The notes: generated by a model not told the origin, from the letters alone. A DNA stretch of 64,000 nucleotides from Astropecten irregularis (GCA_963971285.1 OZ020261.1:2790001-2854000); one strand, 5' to 3'; positions 16,101 through 32,900 are shown, counted from the stretch's first letter. A program made the numbers and translations.

Positions 16101-19100
16101 GCTGATGACGAACAACTACCGAGGCACAACAAGGCACGATGATGAGGTGCAACCAACAAGGCACAATTAGGCACAATGATCGAGGCAAACTAAGGCACAG
16201 TGATGAGGTACAGCGATTAAGACACAATCACTGAAGCATAATGCACACTGATGACATTACAACAATTCAGACACAACAAAACACGATGAGGTGCAACCAA
16301 CAAGGCACAATAAGGCACAATGATGAGGTACAATGATAAAGGCACACTAGGGCACAATGATGAGGTACAGCGATTAAGACACAAGCAATGAGGCACAATG
16401 AGGCATGGTAATGAGTTACAACAATCGAGACACATCGAGGCACAATGATGAATAGCAACCAACAAGGCACAATAAGGAACAATGATCTAGGCACACAAAG
16501 GCACAGTGATGAGGTACAGCGATTAGGACACAAGCAATGAGGCAAAATAAGGCAAGGTGATGAGGTACAACAATCGAGACACATCAAGGCACGATGATGA
16601 GGTACAATGATCTAGGCACACAAAGGCACAGAGATGAAACACAACAATTAAAACACAATGAGGCACACTTATGATGTACAACAATTGTGGCATAACAAGG
16701 CACGATGATGAGGTGCATCCAACAAGGCATAATAAGGCACAAGGATCTAGGCACACTAAGGCACAGTGATAGAGGTACAGCGATTAAGACACAATCAATG
16801 AGGCACAATGAGGCACGCTGATGACGTACAACAATCGAGGCACAAAAAGATACGATGATGCAGTGCTACCAACAAGGCACAATAAGGCACAATGATCTAG
16901 GCACACAAAGGCACAGTGATGAGGTACAGCGATTAAGACACAAGCAATGAGGCACAATGAGACACAGTAATGAGGAAAAACAATTGAGACATATCAAGGC
17001 ACAATGATGAGTAGCAACCAACAAGGCACAATAAGGCACAATGATCAAGGCAAACTAAGGCACAGTGATGAGGTACAGCGATTAAGACACAATCAATGAA
17101 GCATAATGCACACTGATGACATTACAACAATTGAGACACAACAAAACACGATGAGGTGCAACCAACAAGGCACAATAAGGCACAATCTTGAGGTACAATG
17201 ATATAGGCACACTAGGGCACAATGATGAGGTACAGCGATTAAGACACAAGCAATGAGGCACAATGAGGCACGGTAATGAGTTATAACAATCGAGACACAT
17301 CGAGGCACAATGATGAGTAGCAACCAACAAGGCACAACCACCAATCGAGACACATCAAGGCATGATGATGAGGTACAATGATCTAGGCACACTAGGGCAC
17401 ACTGATGAAATACAATGATTAAAACACAATGAGGCACACTGGAGATGTACAACAATTGTGGCATAACAAGGCACGATGATGAGGTGCAACCAACAAGGCA
17501 CAATGATCTAGGCACACTAAGGCACAGTGATGAGGTACAGCAATTAAGTCACAATCAATGAGGCACAATGAGGCACGCTGATGACGAACAACTACCGAGG
17601 CACAACAAGGCACGATGATGAGGTGCAACCAACAAGGCACAATTAGGCACAATGATCGAGGCAAACTAAGGCACAGTGATGAGGTACAGCGATTAAGACA
17701 CAATCACTGAAGCATAATGCACACTGATGACATTACAACAATTCAGACACAACAAAACACGATGAGGTGCAACCAACAAGGCACAATAAGGCACAATGAT
17801 GAGGTACAATGATAAAGGCACACTAGGGCACAATGATGAGGTACAGCGATTAAGACACAAGCAATGAGGCACAATGAGGCATGGTAATGAGTTACAACAA
17901 TCGAGACACATCGAGGCACAATGATGAATAGCAACCAACAAGGCACAATAAGGAACAATGATCTAGGCACACAAAGGCACAGTGATGAGGTACAGCGATT
18001 AGGACACAAGCAATGAGGCAAAATAAGGCAAGGTGATGAGGTACAACAATCGAGACACATCAAGGCACGATGATGAGGTACAATGATCTAGGCACACAAA
18101 GGCACAGAGATGAAACACAACAATTAAAACACAATGAGGCACACTTATGATGTACAACAATTGTGGCATAACAAGGCACGATGATGAGGTGCATCCAACA
18201 AGGCATAATAAGGCACAAGGATCTAGGCACACTAAGGCACAGTGATAGAGGTACAGCGATTAAGACACAATCAATGAGGCACAATGAGGCACGCTGATGA
18301 CGTACAACAATCGAGGCACAAAAAGATACGATGATGCAGTGCTACCAACAAGGCACAATAAGGCACAATGATCTAGGCACACAAAGGCACAGTGATGAGG
18401 TACAGCGATTAAGACACAAGCAATGAGGCACAATGAGACACAGTAATGAGGAAAAACAATTGAGACATATCAAGGCACAATGATGAGTAGCAACCAACAA
18501 GGCACAATAAGGCACAATGATCAAGGCAAACTAAGGCACAGTGATGAGGTACAGCGATTAAGACACAATCAATGAAGCATAATGCACACTGATGACATTA
18601 CAACAATTGAGACACAACAAAACACGATGAGGTGCAACCAACAAGGCACAATAAGGCACAATCTTGAGGTACAATGATATAGGCACACTAGGGCACAATG
18701 ATGAGGTACAGCGATTAAGACACAAGCAATGAGGCACAATGAGGCACGGTAATGAGTTATAACAATCGAGACACATCGAGGCACAATGATGAGTAGCAAC
18801 CAACAAGGCACAACCACCAATCGAGACACATCAAGGCATGATGATGAGGTACAATGATCTAGGCACACTAGGGCACACTGATGAAATACAATGATTAAAA
18901 CACAATGAGGCACACTGGAGATGTACAACAATTGTGGCATAACAAGGCACGATGATGAGGTGCAACCAACAAGGCACAATGATCTAGGCACACTAAGGCA
19001 CAGTGATGAGGTACAGCGATTAAGTCACAATCAACGAGGCACAATGATGAGGTACAATGATCTAGGCACACTAAGGCACAGAGATGAAACACAACAATTA

Positions 19101-19548
19101 AAACACAATGAGGCACACTAATGATGTACAACAATCGTGGCATAACAAGGCACGATGATGAGGTGCAACCAACAAGGCACAATGAGGCACAATGATCTAG
19201 GCACACTAAGGCACAGTGATGAGGTACAGCGATTAAGACACAAGCAATGAGGCAAATGAGGCACGGTGATGAGGTACAACAATCGAGACACATCAAGGCA
19301 GGATGAGGTACAATGATCTAGGCACACTAAGGCACAGTGATGAAATACAATGATTAAAACACAATGAGGCACTGATGACGTGCAACTATTGTGGCATAAC
19401 AAGGCATGATGATGAGGTACAATGATCTAGGCACACTAAGGCACAGAGATGAAACACAACAATTAAAACACAATGAGGCACACTTATGATGTACAACAAT
19501 CGTGGCATAACAAGGCACGATGATGAGGTGCAACCAACAAGGCACAAT
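10145..19548. repeat. 10,144-bp-offset duplication, copy 2
   Basis: This is the second copy of 1-9404. The 741 bp between the copies (9405-10144 relative to copy 1) are ordinary array sequence, so the event looks like a tandem duplication of a unit of about 10.1 kb. It contains the same internal 1476-bp tandem pair, shifted to 15889-18840. Confidence 0.9.
14104..14252. repeat. Single 149-bp unit absent from the paralogous block
   Basis: Sequence left of 14103 matches the block 6069 bp downstream, and sequence right of 14253 matches 5920 bp downstream. The difference is exactly 149 bp. At 20172/20173 the paralog joins GAG directly to ACACGGTAATG. One copy has therefore gained or lost exactly one higher-order unit, which independently fixes the unit length. 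Confidence 0.85.
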
Positions 19549-20971
19549 GAGGCACAATGATCTAGGCACACTAAGGCACAGTGATGAGGTACAGCGATTA
19601 AGACACAAGCAATGAGGCAAATGAGGCACGGTGATGAGGTACAACAATCGAGACACATCAAGGCAGGATGAGGTACAATGATCTAGGCACACTAAGGCAC
19701 AGTGATGAAATACAATGATTAAAACACAATGAGGCACTGATGACGTGCAACTATTGTGGCATAACAAGGCAGGATGATGAGGTGCAACCAACAAGGCACA
19801 ATAAGGCACAATAATCTAGGCACTCTAAGACACAGTGATGAGGTACAGCGATTAAGACAATAATGAGGGATGAGGCACGGTGATGAGGTACAACAATCAA
19901 GGCGCAACAAGGCACGATGATGAGGTGCAACCAACAAGGCACAATAAGGCACAATGATCTAGGCATACAAAGGCACAGTGATGAGGTACAGCGATTAAGA
20001 CACAATCAATGAGGCACAATGAGGAACGCTGATGACGTACAACAATCGAGGCACAACAAAACACGATGATGAGGTGCAACCAACAAGGCACAACATATAG
20101 GCACAATGATCGAGGCACACTAAGGCACATTGAGGAGGTACACCGATTAAGACACAATCAATGAGGAATGAGACACGGTAATGAGGTACAACAATCGAGA
20201 AACATCAAGGCACGATGATGAGTAGCAACCAACAAGGCACAATAAGGAACAATGATCTAGGCACACAAAGGCACAGTGATGAGGTACAGCGATTAAGACA
20301 CAAGCAATGAGGCAAATGAGGCACGGTGATGAGGTACAACAATCGAGACACATCAAGGCATGATGATGAGGTACAATGATCTAGGCACACTAAGGCACAG
20401 TGATGAAATACAACAATTAAAACACAATGAGGCACACTTATGTCGTACAACAATTGTGGCATAACAAGGCACGATGATGAGGTGCAACCAATAAGGCACA
20501 ATGATCTAGGCACACTAAGGCACAGTGATGAGGTACATCGATAAAGACACAATCAATGAGGCACAATGAGGCACGCTGATGCGTACAACAATCGAGGCAC
20601 AATAAGGCACAGTGATGAGGTACAGCGATTAAGACACAATCAATGAGGCACAAAGAGGCACGCTGATGAGGTACAACAGTCGAGACACAACAAGGAACAA
20701 TGATAAGAAGCAACCAACTAGGCACAATGATCTTGGCACACCAAGGCACAGTGATGAGATACAACGATTAAGACACAATGAGGCATAATGAGGCACGCTG
20801 ATGACGGACAACAATCGAAACACAACAAGGCATGATGATGAGGTACAAACAACTAGCCACAATAAGGCACAATGATGAGGTACAATGATCTAGGCACACT
20901 AGGGCACACTGATGAAATACAATGATTAAAACACAATGAGGCACACTGGAGATGTACAACAATTGTGGCTT

Positions 20972-23900
20972 AACAAGGCACGATGATGAGGTACAGCGAT
21001 TAGGACACAAGCAATGAGGCAAAATAAGGCAAGGTGATGAGGTACAACAATTGAGACACATCAAGGCACGATGATGAGGTACAATGATCTAGGCACACTA
21101 AGGCACAGAGATGAAACACAACAATTAAAACACAATGAGGCACACTAATGATGTACAACAATCGTGGCATAACAAGGCACGATGATGAGGTGCAACCAAC
21201 AAGGCATAATAAGGCACAATGATCTAGGCACACTAAGGCACAGTGATAGAGGTACAGCGATTAAGACACAATCAATGAGGCACAATGAGGCACGCTGATG
21301 ACGTACAACAATCGAGGCACAAAAAGATACGATGATGCGGTGCTACCAACAAGGCACAATAAGGCACAATGATCTGGGCACACAAAGGCACAGTGATGAG
21401 GTACAGCGATTAAGACACAAGCAATGAGGAACAATGAGGCACAGTAATGAGGAAAAACAATTGAGATATATCAAGGCACGATGATGAGTAGCAACCAACA
21501 AGGCACAATATGCTGATGCGTACAACAATCGAGGCACAATAAGGCACAGTGATGAGGTACAGCGATTAAGACACAATCAATGAGGCACAAAGAGGCACGC
21601 TGATGAGGTACAACAGTCGAGACACAACAAGGAACAATGATAAGAAGCAACCAACTAGGCACAATGATCTTGGCACACCAAGGCACAGTGATGAGATACA
21701 ACGATTAAGACACAATGAGGCATAATGAGGCACGCCGATGACGTACAACAATCGAAACACAACAAGGCATGATGATGAGGTACAAACAACTAGCCACAAT
21801 AAGGCACAATGATGAGGTACAATGATCTAGGCACACTAGGGCACACTGATGAAATACAATGATTAAAACACAATGAGGCACACTGGAGATGTACAACAAT
21901 TGTGGCATAACAAGGCACGATGATGAGGTGCAACCAACAAGGCACAATGATCTAGGCACACTAAGGCACAGTGATGAGGTACAGCGATTAAGTCACAATC
22001 AATGAGGCACAATGAGGCACGCTGATGACGAACAACTACCGAGGCACAACAAGGCACGATGATGAGGTGCAACCAACAAGGCACAATTAGGCACAATGAT
22101 CGAGGCAAACTAAGGCACAGTGATGAGGTACAGCGATTAAGACACAAGCAATGAGGCAAATGAGGCACGGTGATGAGGTACAACAATCGAGACACATCAA
22201 GGCAAGATGATGAGGTACAATGATCTAGGCACACTAAGGCACAGTGATGAAATACAACAATTAAAACACAATGAGGCACACTTATGTCGTACAACAATCG
22301 TGGCATAACAAGGCACGATGATGAGGTGCAACTAATAAGGCACAATGATCTAGGCACACTAAGGCACAGTGATGAGGTACAGCGATTAAGACACAATCAA
22401 TGAGGCACAATGAGGCACGCTGATGCGTACAACAATCGAGGCACAATAAGGCACAGTGATGAGGTACAGCGATTAAGACCCAATCAATGAGGCACAAAGA
22501 GGAACGCTGATGAGGTACAACAGTCGAGACACAACAAGGAACAATGATAAGAAGCAACCAACTAGGCACAATGATCTTGGCACACCAAGGCACAGTGATG
22601 AGATACAACGATTAAGACACAATGAGGCATAATGAGGCACGCTGATGACGTACAACAATCGAAACACAACAAGACATGATGATGAATTACAAACAACTAG
22701 CCACAATAAGGCACAATGATGAGGTACAATGATCTAGGCACACTAGGGCACAATGATGAAATACAATGATTAAAACACAATGAGGCACACTGGAGATGTA
22801 CAACAATTGTGGCATAACAAGGCACGATGATGAGGTGCAACCAACAAGGCACAATGATCTAGGCACACTAAGGCACAGTGATGAGGTACAGCGATTAAGT
22901 CACAATCAACGAGGCACAATGATGAGGTACAATGATCTAGGCACACTAAGGCACAGAGATGAAACACAACAATTAAAACACAATGAGGCACACTAATGAT
23001 GTACAACAATCGTGGCATAACAAGGCACGATGATGAGGTGCAACCAACAAGGCATAATAAGGCACAATGATCTAGGCACACTAAGGCACAGTGATAGAGG
23101 TACAGCGATTAAGACACAATCAATGAGGCACAATGAGGCACGCTGATGACGTACAACAATCGAGGCACAAAAAGATACGATGATGCAGTGCTACCAACAA
23201 GGCACAATGAGGCACAGTAATGAGGAAAAACAATTGAGATATATCAAGGCACGATGATGAGTAGCAACCAACAAGGCACAATATGCTGATGCGTACAACA
23301 ATCGAGGCACAATAAGGCACAGTGATGAGGTACAGCGATTAAGACACAATCAATGAGGCACAAAGAGGCACGCTGATGAGGTACAACAGTCGAGACACAA
23401 CAAGGAACAATGATAAGAAGCAACCAACTAGGCACAATGATCTTGGCACACCAAGGCACAGTGATGAGATACAACGATTAAGACACAATGAGGCATAATG
23501 AGGCACGCCGATGACGTACAACAATCGAAACACAACAAGGCATGATGATGAGGTACAAACAACTAGCCACAATAAGGCACAATGATGAGGTACAATGATC
23601 TAGGCACACTAGGGCACACTGATGAAATACAATGATTAAAACACAATGAGGCACACTGGAGATGTACAACAATTGTGGCATAACAAGGCACGATGATGAG
23701 GTGCAACCAACAAGGCACAATGATCTAGGCACACTAAGGCACAGTGATGAGGTACAGCAATTAAGTCACAATCAATGAGGCACAATGAGGCACGCTGATG
23801 ACGAACAACTACCGAGGCACAACAAGGCACGATGATGAGGTGCAACCAACAAGGCACAATTAGGCACAATGATTGAGGCAAACTAAGGCACAGTGATGAG

Positions 23901-26900
23901 GTACAGCGATTAAGACACAATCACTGAAGCATAATGCACACTGATGACATTACAACAATTCAGACACAACAAAACACGATGAGGTGCAACCAACAAGGCA
24001 CAATAAGGCACAATGATGAGGTACAATGATAAAGGCACACTAGGGCACAATGATGAGGTACAGCGATTAAGACACAAGCAATGAGGCACAATGAGGCATG
24101 GTAATGAGTTACAACAATCGAGACACATCGAGGCACAATGATGAATAGCAACCAACAAGGCACAATAAGGAACAATGATCTAGGCACACAAAGGCACAGT
24201 GATGAGGTACAGCGATTAGGACACAAGCAATGAGGCAAAATAAGGCAAGGTGATGAGGTACAACAATCGAGACACATCAAGGCACGATGATGAGGTACAA
24301 TGATCTAGGCACACAAAGGCACAGAGATGAAACACAACAATTAAAACACAATGAGGCACACTTATGATGTACAACAATTGTGGCATAACAAGGCACGATG
24401 ATGAGGTGCATCCAACAAGGCATAATAAGGCACAAGGATCTAGGCACACTAAGGCACAGTGATAGAGGTACAGCGATTAAGACACAATCAATGAGGCACA
24501 ATGAGGCACGCTGATGACGTACAACAATCGAGGCACAAAAAGATACGATGATGCAGTGCTACCAACAAGGCACAATAAGGCACAATGATCTAGGCACACA
24601 AAGGCACAGTGATGAGGTACAGCGATTAAGACACAAGCAATGAGGCACAATGAGACACAGTAATGAGGAAAAACAATTGAGACATATCAAGGCACAATGA
24701 TGAGTAGCAACCAACAAGGCACAATAAGGCACAATGATCAAGGCAAACTAAGGCACAGTGATGAGGTACAGCGATTAAGACACAATCAATGAAGCATAAT
24801 GCACACTGATGACATTACAACAATTGAGACACAACAAAACACGATGAGGTGCAACCAACAAGGCACAATAAGGCACAATCTTGAGGTACAATGATATAGG
24901 CACACTAGGGCACAATGATGAGGTACAGCGATTAAGACACAAGCAATGAGGCACAATGAGGCACGGTAATGAGTTATAACAATCGAGACACATCGAGGCA
25001 CAATGATGAGTAGCAACCAACAAGGCACAACCACCAATCGAGACACATCAAGGCATGATGATGAGGTACAATGATCTAGGCACACTAAGGCACAGATATG
25101 AAACACAACAATTAAAACACAATGAGGCACACTTATGATGTACAACAATCGTGGCATAACAAGGCATGATGATGAGGTGCAACCAACAAGGCACAATGAG
25201 GCACAATGATCTAGGCACACTAAGGCACAGTGATGAGGTACAGCGATTAAGACACAAGCAATGAGGCAAATGAGGCACGGTGATGAGGTACAACAATCGA
25301 GACACATCAAGGCAGGATGAGGTACAATGATCTAGGCACACTAAGGCACAGTGATGAAATACAATGATTAAAACACAATGAGGCACTGATGACGTGCAAC
25401 TATTGTGGCATAACAAGGCAGGATGATGAGGTGCAACCAACAAGGCACAATAAGGCACAATAATCTAAGCACTCTAAGACACAGTGATGAGGTACAGCGA
25501 TTAAGACAATAATGAGGGATGAGGCACGGTGATGAGGTACAACAATCAAGGCGCAACAAGGCACGATGATGAGGTGCAACCAACAAGGCACAATAAGGCA
25601 CAATGATCTAGGCATACAAAGGCACAGTGATGAGGTACAGCGATTAAGACACAATCAATGAGGCACAATGAGGAACGCTGATGACGTACAACAATCGAGG
25701 CACAACAAAACACGATGATGAGGTGCAACCAACAAGGCACAACATATAGGCACAATGATCGAGGCACACTAAGGCACATTGAGGAGGTACACCGATTAAG
25801 ACACAATCAATGAGGAATGAGGCACGGTGATGAGGTACAACAATCGAGGCACAACAAGATACGATGATGAGGTGCAACGAACAAGGCACAATAAGGCACA
25901 ATGATCTTGGCACACAAAGACACAGTGATGAGGTACAGCGATTAAGACATGAGCAATGAGACACAATGAGACACGGTAATGAGGTACAACAATCGAGAAA
26001 CATCAAGGCACGATGATGAGTAGCAACCAACAAGGCACAATAAGGAACAATGATCTAGGCACACAAAGGCACAGTGATGAGGTACAGCGATTAAGACACA
26101 AGCAATGAGGCAAATGAGGCACGGTGATGAGGTACAACAATCGAGACACATCAAGGCATGATGATGAGGTACAATGATCTAGGCACACTAAGGCACAGTG
26201 ATGAAATACAACAATTAAAACACAATGAGGCACACTTATGTCGTACAACAATTGTGGCATAACAAGGCACGATGATGAGGTGCAACCAATAAGGCACAAT
26301 GATCTAGGCACACTAAGGCACAGTGATGAGGTACATCGATAAAGACACAATCAATGAGGCACAATGAGGCACGCTGATGCGTACAACAATCGAGGCACAA
26401 TAAGGCACAGTGATGAGGTACAGCGATTAAGACACAATCGATGAGGCACAAAGAGGCACGCTGATGAGGTACAACAGTCGAGACACAACAAGGAACAATG
26501 ATAAGAAGCAACCAACTAGGCACAATGATCTTGGCACACCAAGGCACAGTGATGAGATACAACGATTAAGACACAATGAGGCATAATGAGGCACGCTGAT
26601 GACGGACAACAATCGAAACACAACAAGGCATGATGATGAGGTACAAACAACTAGCCACAATAAGGCACAATGATGAGGTACAATGATCTAGGCACACTAG
26701 GGCACACTGATGAAATACAATGATTAAAACACAATGAGGCACACTGGAGATGTACAACAATTGTGGCTTAACAAGGCACGATGATGAGGTACAGCGATTA
26801 GGACACAAGCAATGAGGCAAAATAAGGCAAGGTGATGAGGTACAACAATTGAGACACATCAAGGCACGATGATGAGGTACAATGATCTAGGCACACTAAG

Positions 26901-29900
26901 GCACAGAGATGAAACACAACAATTAAAACACAATGAGGCACACTAATGATGTACAACAATCGTGGCATAACAAGGCACGATGATGAGGTGCAACCAACAA
27001 GGCATAATAAGGCACAATGATCTAGGCACACTAAGGCACAGTGATAGAGGTACAGCGATTAAGACACAATCAATGAGGCACAATGAGGCACGCTGATGAC
27101 GTACAACAATCGAGGCACAAAAAGATACGATGATGCGGTGCTACCAACAAGGCACAATAAGGCACAATGATCTGGGCACACAAAGGCACAGTGATGAGGT
27201 ACAGCGATTAAGACACAAGCAATGAGGAACAATGAGGCACAGTAATGAGGAAAAACAATTGAGATATATCAAGGCACGATGATGAGTAGCAACCAACAAG
27301 GCACAATATGCTGATGCGTACAACAATCGAGGCACAATAAGGCACAGTGATGAGGTACAGCGATTAAGACACAATCAATGAGGCACAAAGAGGCACGCTG
27401 ATGAGGTACAACAGTCGAGACACAACAAGGAACAATGATAAGAAGCAACCAACTAGGCACAATGATCTTGGCACACCAAGGCACAGTGATGAGATACAAC
27501 GATTAAGACACAATGAGGCATAATGAGGCACGCCGATGACGTACAACAATCGAAACACAACAAGGCATGATGATGAGGTACAAACAACTAGCCACAATAA
27601 GGCACAATGATGAGGTACAATGATCTAGGCACACTAGGGCACACTGATGAAATACAATGATTAAAACACAATGAGGCACACTGGAGATGTACAACAATTG
27701 TGGCATAACAAGGCACGATGATGAGGTGCAACCAACAAGGCACAATGATCTAGGCACACTAAGGCACAGTGATGAGGTACAGCGATTAAGTCACAATCAA
27801 TGAGGCACAATGAGGCACGCTGATGACGAACAACTACCGAGGCACAACAAGGCACGATGATGAGGTACAGCGATTAGGACACAAGCAATGAGGCAAAATA
27901 AGGCAAGGTGATGAGGTACAACAATTGAGACACATCAAGGCACGATGATGAGGTACAATGATCTAGGCACACTAAGGCACAGAGATGAAACACAACAATT
28001 AAAACACAATGAGGCACACTAATGATGTACAACAATCGTGGCATAACAAGGCACGATGATGAGGTGCAACCAACAAGGCATAATAAGGCACAATGATCTA
28101 GGCACACTAAGGCACAGTGATAGAGGTACAGCGATTAAGACACAATCAATGAGGCACAATGAGGCACGCTGATGACGTACAACAATCGAGGCACAAAAAG
28201 ATACGATGATGCGGTGCTACCAACAAGGCACAATAAGGCACAATGATCTGGGCACACAAAGGCACAGTGATGAGGTACAGCGATTAAGACACAAGCAATG
28301 AGGAACAATGAGGCACAGTAATGAGGAAAAACAATTGAGATATATCAAGGCACGATGATGAGTAGCAACCAACAAGGCACAATATGCTGATGCGTACAAC
28401 AATCGAGGCACAATAAGGCACAGTGATGAGGTACAGCGATTAAGACACAATCAATGAGGCACAAAGAGGCACGCTGATGAGGTACAACAGTCGAGACACA
28501 ACAAGGAACAATGATAAGAAGCAACCAACTAGGCACAATGATCTTGGCACACCAAGGCACAGTGATGAGATACAACGATTAAGACACAATGAGGCATAAT
28601 GAGGCACGCCGATGACGTACAACAATCGAAACACAACAAGGCATGATGATGAGGTACAAACAACTAGCCACAATAAGGCACAATGATGAGGTACAATGAT
28701 CTAGGCACACTAGGGCACACTGATGAAATACAATGATTAAAACACAATGAGGCACACTGGAGATGTACAACAATTGTGGCATAACAAGGCACGATGATGA
28801 GGTGCAACCAACAAGGCACAATGATCTAGGCACACTAAGGCACAGTGATGAGGTACAGCGATTAAGTCACAATCAATGAGGCACAATGAGGCACGCTGAT
28901 GACGAACAACTACCGAGGCACAACAAGGCACGATGATGAGGTGCAACCAACAAGGCACAATTAGGCACAATGATCGAGGCAAACTAAGGCACAGTGATGA
29001 GGTACAGCGATTAAGACACAAGCAATGAGGCAAATGAGGCACGGTGATGAGGTACAACAATCGAGACACATCAAGGCAAGATGATGAGGTACAATGATCT
29101 AGGCACACTAAGGCACAGTGATGAAATACAACAATTAAAACACAATGAGGCACACTTATGTCGTACAACAATCGTGGCATAACAAGGCACGATGATGAGG
29201 TGCAACTAATAAGGCACAATGATCTAGGCACACTAAGGCACAGTGATGAGGTACAGCGATTAAGACACAATCAATGAGGCACAATGAGGCACGCTGATGC
29301 GTACAACAATCGAGGCACAATAAGGCACAGTGATGAGGTACAGCGATTAAGACCCAATCAATGAGGCACAAAGAGGAACGCTGATGAGGTACAACAGTCG
29401 AGACACAACAAGGAACAATGATAAGAAGCAACCAACTAGGCACAATGATCTTGGCACACCAAGGCACAGTGATGAGATACAACGATTAAGACACAATGAG
29501 GCATAATGAGGCACGCTGATGACGTACAACAATCGAAACACAACAAGACATGATGATGAATTACAAACAACTAGCCACAATAAGGCACAATGATGAGGTA
29601 CAATGATCTAGGCACACTAGGGCACAATGATGAAATACAATGATTAAAACACAATGAGGCACACTGGAGATGTACAACAATTGTGGCATAACAAGGCACG
29701 ATGATGAGGTGCAACCAACAAGGCACAATGATCTAGGCACACTAAGGCACAGTGATGAGGTACAGCGATTAAGTCACAATCAACGAGGCACAATGATGAG
29801 GTACAATGATCTAGGCACACTAAGGCACAGAGATGAAACACAACAATTAAAACACAATGAGGCACACTAATGATGTACAACAATCGTGGCATAACAAGGC

Positions 29901-32900
29901 ACGATGATGAGGTGCAACCAACAAGGCATAATAAGGCACAATGATCTAGGCACACTAAGGCACAGTGATAGAGGTACAGCGATTAAGACACAATCAATGA
30001 GGCACAATGAGGCACGCTGATGACGTACAACAATCGAGGCACAAAAAGATACGATGATGCAGTGCTACCAACAAGGCACAATGAGGCACAGTAATGAGGA
30101 AAAACAATTGAGATATATCAAGGCACGATGATGAGTAGCAACCAACAAGGCACAATATGCTGATGCGTACAACAATCGAGGCACAATAAGGCACAGTGAT
30201 GAGGTACAGCGATTAAGACACAATCAATGAGGCACAAAGAGGCACGCTGATGAGGTACAACAGTCGAGACACAACAAGGAACAATGATAAGAAGCAACCA
30301 ACTAGGCACAATGATCTTGGCACACCAAGGCACAGTGATGAGATACAACGATTAAGACACAATGAGGCATAATGAGGCACGCCGATGACGTACAACAATC
30401 GAAACACAACAAGGCATGATGATGAGGTACAAACAACTAGCCACAATAAGGCACAATGATGAGGTACAATGATCTAGGCACACTAGGGCACACTGATGAA
30501 ATACAATGATTAAAACACAATGAGGCACACTGGAGATGTACAACAATTGTGGCATAACAAGGCACGATGATGAGGTGCAACCAACAAGGCACAATGATCT
30601 AGGCACACTAAGGCACAGTGATGAGGTACAGCAATTAAGTCACAATCAATGAGGCACAATGAGGCACGCTGATGACGAACAACTACCGAGGCACAACAAG
30701 GCACGATGATGAGGTGCAACCAACAAGGCACAATTAGGCACAATGATTGAGGCAAACTAAGGCACAGTGATGAGGTACAGCGATTAAGACACAATCACTG
30801 AAGCATAATGCACACTGATGACATTACAACAATTCAGACACAACAAAACACGATGAGGTGCAACCAACAAGGCACAATAAGGCACAATGATGAGGTACAA
30901 TGATAAAGGCACACTAGGGCACAATGATGAGGTACAGCGATTAAGACACAAGCAATGAGGCACAATGAGGCATGGTAATGAGTTACAACAATCGAGACAC
31001 ATCGAGGCACAATGATGAATAGCAACCAACAAGGCACAATAAGGAACAATGATCTAGGCACACAAAGGCACAGTGATGAGGTACAGCGATTAGGACACAA
31101 GCAATGAGGCAAAATAAGGCAAGGTGATGAGGTACAACAATCGAGACACATCAAGGCACGATGATGAGGTACAATGATCTAGGCACACAAAGGCACAGAG
31201 ATGAAACACAACAATTAAAACACAATGAGGCACACTTATGATGTACAACAATTGTGGCATAACAAGGCACGATGATGAGGTGCATCCAACAAGGCATAAT
31301 AAGGCACAAGGATCTAGGCACACTAAGGCACAGTGATAGAGGTACAGCGATTAAGACACAATCAATGAGGCACAATGAGGCACGCTGATGACGTACAACA
31401 ATCGAGGCACAAAAAGATACGATGATGCAGTGCTACCAACAAGGCACAATAAGGCACAATGATCTAGGCACACAAAGGCACAGTGATGAGGTACAGCGAT
31501 TAAGACACAAGCAATGAGGCACAATGAGACACAGTAATGAGGAAAAACAATTGAGACATATCAAGGCACAATGATGAGTAGCAACCAACAAGGCACAATA
31601 AGGCACAATGATCAAGGCAAACTAAGGCACAGTGATGAGGTACAGCGATTAAGACACAATCAATGAAGCATAATGCACACTGATGACATTACAACAATTG
31701 AGACACAACAAAACACGATGAGGTGCAACCAACAAGGCACAATAAGGCACAATCTTGAGGTACAATGATATAGGCACACTAGGGCACAATGATGAGGTAC
31801 AGCGATTAAGACACAAGCAATGAGGCACAATGAGGCACGGTAATGAGTTATAACAATCGAGACACATCGAGGCACAATGATGAGTAGCAACCAACAAGGC
31901 ACAACCACCAATCGAGACACATCAAGGCATGATGATGAGGTACAATGATCTAGGCACACTAAGGCACAGATATGAAACACAACAATTAAAACACAATGAG
32001 GCACACTTATGATGTACAACAATCGTGGCATAACAAGGCATGATGATGAGGTGCAACCAACAAGGCACAATGAGGCACAATGATCTAGGCACACTAAGGC
32101 ACAGTGATGAGGTACAGCGATTAAGACACAAGCAATGAGGCAAATGAGGCACGGTGATGAGGTACAACAATCGAGACACATCAAGGCAGGATGAGGTACA
32201 ATGATCTAGGCACACTAAGGCACAGTGATGAAATACAATGATTAAAACACAATGAGGCACTGATGACGTGCAACTATTGTGGCATAACAAGGCAGGATGA
32301 TGAGGTGCAACCAACAAGGCACAATAAGGCACAATAATCTAAGCACTCTAAGACACAGTGATGAGGTACAGCGATTAAGACAATAATGAGGGATGAGGCA
32401 CGGTGATGAGGTACAACAATCAAGGCGCAACAAGGCACGATGATGAGGTGCAACCAACAAGGCACAATAAGGCACAATGATCTAGGCATACAAAGGCACA
32501 GTGATGAGGTACAGCGATTAAGACACAATCAATGAGGCACAATGAGGAACGCTGATGACGTACAACAATCGAGGCACAACAAAACACGATGATGAGGTGC
32601 AACCAACAAGGCACAACATATAGGCACAATGATCGAGGCACACTAAGGCACATTGAGGAGGTACACCGATTAAGACACAATCAATGAGGAATGAGGCACG
32701 GTGATGAGGTACAACAATCGAGGCACAACAAGATACGATGATGAGGTGCAACGAACAAGGCACAATAAGGCACAATGATCTTGGCACACAAAGACACAGT
32801 GATGAGGTACAGCGATTAAGACATGAGCAATGAGACACAATGAGACACGGTAATGAGGTACAACAATCGAGAAACATCAAGGCACGATGATGAGTAGCAA

